Shown: piece by piece, positions 60,182-64,000 of the stretch
Numbering within the stretch: the stretch's first letter is position 1
Layout: each line of letters starts with the position of its first letter
Source: Cryptomeria japonica
Lineage: Eukaryota > Streptophyta > Pinopsida > Cupressales > Cupressaceae
Assembly: GCF_030272615.1 (NCBI RefSeq)
Contig: NC_081406.1
Span: forward strand, 398,261,939 to 398,325,938
Reading direction: 5' to 3'
Length of the DNA: 64,000 nucleotides
Notes under the pieces: model-generated
Told to the model about the DNA's origin: nothing
Database searches by the model: none
Seen by the model: the letters and a program-made list of their open reading frames with translations, nothing else
Made by a program: the position numbers and the translations under genes

Positions 60182-63037
60182 ATGTTTGTTGAAATGAGGT
60201 CTCAACCTTCTTACGAAGCCATGTCATCACAATTGAGCAATCAATCATGTCAATCCAATCTCTACATGTCTCAGAAGTTGGATCAAACTTATCATGATGA
60301 TGTAAATGTCCAAATACAAAAACTAGAGGAGAAACTAGCTCAAGAAGAGGAGATATTGGAACAAAGAGTGAAAATCATTGAGAAGAATAGATCACAAATG
60401 TCCAAAATGTTTCAAAAATTTCCAGGTCGAAATCCAAAGATTGAGCCAATTGATGTAAGATCTCTTCTTGAACGATCAGACATACCAGATCTCCTCTCCC
60501 AAATAGAGATGATGAAACAATTTCAAGAAAAGAGACAACATCAATTTCAACATTATGTGCCTCCACAACAAGAACAAGAAGGTGTTTACTATCAATCAGA
60601 TTTTCAACCATCACAACCAATTGTTCAACAACTCCAACATTTCCAACAGACACAACCAATGGTCCAACATATACAACCAACACAACCAATGGTCCAATTT
60701 CAACAATATGTCCAACCAACTATACAATGTCCACAAATAGTTCAACCAATGGTGAAATATCAATGTCAACAACTACAACCAAACATTCAAAAACAAAGGT
60801 TGCAACACACACCAAGCCAAATTTTGAACATGTCAAACCAATTTGATCAACATCTAGTTCAAAATCAAAACATGACATTTGACCAGAACCAACTCCTTGC
60901 CAAACAAGTTCAAATTCCAGATACAACTATGTCAAAACATCGAAAGAAAGGTGGCTTTATTGCAATGATCTTAAGGAAATTACCAAGTGATTTCTTTGAG
61001 GAAGATCAAAATAATACACTTATGTCTAGCAATGCCTCATCCCCTCGCAAGCAAATTGACTCTCCAGTGGCATCTATCCCTACACCTCTAGAAGTTTCAC
61101 AAGAACCTTCCATATTGTCCTCATCAAACAATACACCCAAGGATGAAATTACCCAAGGGCTATCCATAATTGATTTCCACAATAATCCAATTCATGATGC
61201 ACATCCTTGTCATGTTTCAGAAATACAAGACCCAATGCCACCATGCACTTTATTGCCATTACCTGTTTTAGAGGACTCCATTCGAAGTCCCTCTTCCTCA
61301 TGTTCAAGCATTGATTCCTTACCAGAATCCATCACAAATGTTCAAAGTGCATTTCCTTCATGCCAAAGCATTAATTGCTTGCCAGAATTCCCCATGCATA
61401 TCCAAAGTCCAACCTCATGTCAAGAGGATAATTTAGAGCATGAAGAAACATGTCTTGAAATAGATCAAGATCAAGATCCTGAAACCTTATCATCCCATCC
61501 AATTGTTGACTAGGATCTCATCTTCCCAGAAACTCATGATGATTCCCCTATTCTTGTCCATCCTATCCAAAGTCCTATTGACACTCCATTCCCCGAGCAA
61601 GATCAATATATCCTAGTCCATCCAATCCCAAATGATCCCCTTCCATTCCAAGAACACAATGTCCTTTCAAATCCCATTGACACTCCATTCCTCGAGCAAG
61701 ATCAAGATATCCCAGTTCATCCAATTCCAAACGATCCCCTTCCATTCCATGAACACAATGTCCTTTCAAATCCCATTGACATTCCACTCCCTAAGCAAGA
61801 TCAAGATATCCCTTCCATCCTTTCTGATGATCCCATTAAAAGTCAAGAGCAAAGCACCTTTAAAGAGGATTCCACTAATCTTCCTCCTTGTCAAGATCAA
61901 ATTATTCATTTAAATCCTCCACAAAATCCTTTTGTTCCTCCATCTCCTTGTCTTGATCACATTTCTTTTGATGATCCCATTATTTCTCCCATTCCATCTC
62001 TTGAGGAGCCTGTCATTGAACCATGTCCACTACACAATCCTAGTCCCCCTCATGATCCTAATCTCCCTCATGATTCTAATGTGTCAGTGCAAGATGTTCA
62101 TGAACCCTCGACATGCATAATGGGTTCTTCCACTTTGGTGAAATCTGATCCACTTCAAGATCTCATTATTTCTCTCATATCATATCCACCTCATAATGGA
62201 CTTGCATCTTCTTCCCAAAGAAAAGAGTATCCTACAAGTCAAGATATTCATAAAGGCAAAGGAGTAGATCTCCATAAGCAAGAATCCCTTCATGTGAAAG
62301 AAAATGTTAAGGGTCATGTCTACACAAGTCACTCTCAAGACATTGGTATCCCTCCATCAAAATCAAAACATACACCTTCCCCATCATACTTTCCATCCAT
62401 ATTAGGTCCTTATATTCCTTCGTCCTCTATGCAAGGTCAGCAAAGGCACACATCCTTTAGTAAATTTCACCAATCCAAAAGAAGTCCATTTCATTCATAT
62501 CCATCCATGCATTCCTTTCCCCCTCCAAGCAATTTGGATGCCAAGTATAAAAGTCATAAGTCTAGAAATCCACATGTATTCAAGGATCAACATGTCCAAT
62601 ATAATTGACATGTCAAAACAAAGAACAATATGATCTATAAAGAAAAAGAAATACCCAAAAGGCCACAAAGGCCCACTGAGCAAAATAAAGCAAAGTCAAT
62701 ATATATATGGGTTCCTAAATCCCTTATGCAAGCAATTTACTCCAAGGAACCACAAAAGCATGAAAAATAAAAAACCATGTGGATCCCTAAGCTGCTCCTT
62801 GAAGCACAAAAGCCTAAAGAAACATCCAACTTGGCATCCAAAGTTGCTATTCCTCCATCCAAATCTCACAATCCAAAATACATTTTTTCTCCATCAGTCC
62901 ATCACCCCTCAAGGTGTGTGCCAATGTCAATCTTGCCAACATTTCTATCCACTCAAGCACAATTCTTCCAATACCCTATCCATTATCCAATTCATGTTTT
63001 CCATCCTTCGATCCCTTTGGTCCAATCCTTTGCATAA
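60182..63037 (+). pseudogene. Long single-frame ORF of unknown function in the Tat-like element
   Basis: The first ATG in frame is 60182 (MFVEMRSQPSYEAMSSQLSN). One frame of about 950 codons is broken only by TAG at 61511, TGA at 62606 and TAA at 62768. Regions: a short coiled coil (VQIQKLEEKLAQEEEILEQR), a Gln/Pro-rich tract of about 130 residues (60560-60900), KKGGFIAMILRKLPSDFFEE, then a Ser/Pro/Asp-rich region with 33-residue repeats (61562-61815). A basic, Ser-rich part (61950-62608) and a C-terminal part with paired WVPKSLMQAI and MWIPKLLLEAQ motifs follow. No gag, protease or RT signature appears. Some Tat/Ogre elements have an extra ORF before gag; this could be that or the cargo of a non-autonomous derivative. 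Confidence 0.65.
61562..61815 (+). repeat. 99-bp in-frame tandem repeats inside the long ORF
   Basis: About two and a half units; GATCCCC recurs at 61634 and 61733, exactly 99 bases apart. Each encodes a 33-residue unit with PNDPLPF and SNPIDTPF words. The period keeps the frame. Confidence 0.9.
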
Positions 63038-63189
63038 ATCCTTGCCTTAGTTTCATCTCATTTTCCATGTCCTCATCCTACCAATGTCTTTGAGAATACT
63101 TTCAAAGGTCATGGTCCATTTATTTCAAGGTTACTATCCAAACAATAATATGCTTGAGTCCTTCTTCCATCCCCTATCATGTGTCCATC

Positions 63190-63265
63190 TTCTATTGAAA
63201 AAGTCAAAATTGAAAAAAAAAAAAAGTGAAAAAAAAAAGAAAAAAGAAAAAAAAAAGTAAAGCAA
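63190..63265 (+). repeat. Poly-A/AAAAAG-rich tract
   Basis: About 75 bases of A with scattered G (AAAAAAAGTGAAAAAAAAAAG-like). It lies just after the long ORF, in the 3' part of the element. Confidence 0.85.
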
Positions 63266-63283
63266 AAATAATTCGTCCACTAG

Positions 63284-63343
63284 TGAAAACCTGGCAAACA
63301 GGCGCCTTGGGCAAGTACCATGCTGAAAACCTGGCAAATAGGC
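63284..63343 (+). repeat. Two direct repeats of a 20-bp motif in the element's 3' part
   Basis: TGAAAACCTGGCAAACAGGC at 63284 and TGAAAACCTGGCAAATAGGC at 63324, 40 bases apart. A TTGGGGGCAGG string at 63380-63390 and CACTGGGGGCAAAAT near 63963 are possible polypurine tracts, which suggests the 3' LTR is near the right edge or just beyond it. Confidence 0.75.
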
Positions 63344-63390
63344 ATCATGCGTAATCTATGAACTTCTTGCACACCACACTTGGGGGCAGG

Positions 63391-64000
63391 TTTCATCCTT
63401 CCATTATCCTATCATATCATGTCTTTACCCTTCATATCCTATTGTCCCTCATGTCTAGTTTCTCTTTCCACCTTTGATCTTGACAAGGCTGACGATCGTC
63501 ATGAGCATCATGTATCTTGTTTGCAGCTTTTAGTCTATCATAAGCTTTTGGTCATTTATCCATTTGCTTATTATAACCTTTCATCCATATTCCCTATCTT
63601 ATTGCAACTTTCTGCCACTATCCCTTAGCCAATCCCGACCTTCAGTCCATGTCCCTTATCCATTCTTGGTCTTGCTTATCCTATCCATATCTTATCACTA
63701 TCCATACACTCTGTTTCATTCCTTGATCTTGATCTGATATAAGGACGCAAAATTTAAACATGGTTTCAAAAACCTCTTGACATGTCCCTCATGCCATGTT
63801 CCTTCTTTACATTGTCATATCCAGTCTCTTGTCCCATCACGCAATAGCCCTTGAAAATTGCATCTGTATTGTCTCCATGATAAAAGGCCTTTGTCTTCCC
63901 TCTATCCACCATCATTTCAGCAAGCCTATTTATTCACCTGTCATATTCCTTGCCTTGCTAGACACTGGGGGCAAAATAAATAATTCAACAAAAAAATTGA
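63391..64000 (+). other. 3' untranslated part of the Tat-like element
   Basis: Pyrimidine-rich (TCATATCCTATTGTCC-type words), without coding sense. No TGTAGACACC LTR start appears before the window ends. Confidence 0.45.

Noticed and set aside
60375-60926. Minus-strand frames opposite the long ORF
   Set aside because: Shadows of the Gln-rich coding strand (CAA repeats read as Leu/Val-rich on the other strand).

Overview
This is about 64 kb of repeat-rich nuclear DNA from a land plant. I found no host gene, rRNA or tRNA; almost everything recognisable is a transposable element or its decay product. The families present (Ty3/gypsy elements with LTRs over 4 kb, Sirevirus-like Ty1/copia elements, an L1-type LINE, a Tat/Ogre-like LTR element) and the depth of nesting suggest a large-genome seed plant. 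A gymnosperm is plausible, but that is inference.

Left third (1-29044): a nested stack. The oldest layer is a minus-strand copia element (C1): gag 20300-21237, 5' LTR starting at 21311 and ending at 29044. A minus-strand Ty3/gypsy element (G1) inserted in C1 gag; its 5' LTR is 15664-20299 and its pol runs off the left edge. A second, complete gypsy element (G2, 1492-14740, target duplication CATAG) inserted in G1 gag. A 993-bp DNA transposon with terminal inverted repeats (17013-18005) sits in the G1 LTR. The C1 LTR was hit separately by a non-autonomous element (E2, 21742-26997, duplication GAATA) and by a copia element now reduced to a solo LTR (27702-28759, duplication CATCA).

Middle (29045-47070): about 2 kb of AT-rich DNA with a long (AAC)n array, then a plus-strand LINE. 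ORF1 of the LINE is cut by non-autonomous element E3 (32851-39746, duplication CTATT) and its reverse transcriptase by a solo LTR (42273-43415, duplication CTAAC). Next comes a minus-strand coding remnant (44672-47070) that resembles ORF2 of E2 and E3.

Right third (47071-64000): a plus-strand Sirevirus-like copia pol end, its LTR (49623-50763), then gag-protease of an adjoining copy. A gag-protease-preintegrase segment is repeated four times in tandem with a period of about 1.36 kb. Copy 4 is cut by a Tat/Ogre-like LTR (56517-58069), followed by a long leader and a frame of about 950 codons (60182-63037) of unknown function.

The most interesting material is the E2/E3 group. These elements have ordinary copia-type LTRs, primer-binding sites and polypurine tracts but show no protease, integrase or reverse transcriptase. 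Instead they encode a coiled-coil/zinc-knuckle ORF1 and a long ORF2 of unknown function, and ORF2 is recognisably conserved across three separate, diverged copies. They were probably mobilised in trans, with the Sirevirus-like elements as candidate helpers. Coding regions throughout carry stop codons, mostly of the kind produced by cytosine deamination (CAG to TAG, CGA to TGA), as expected for old methylated repeats.
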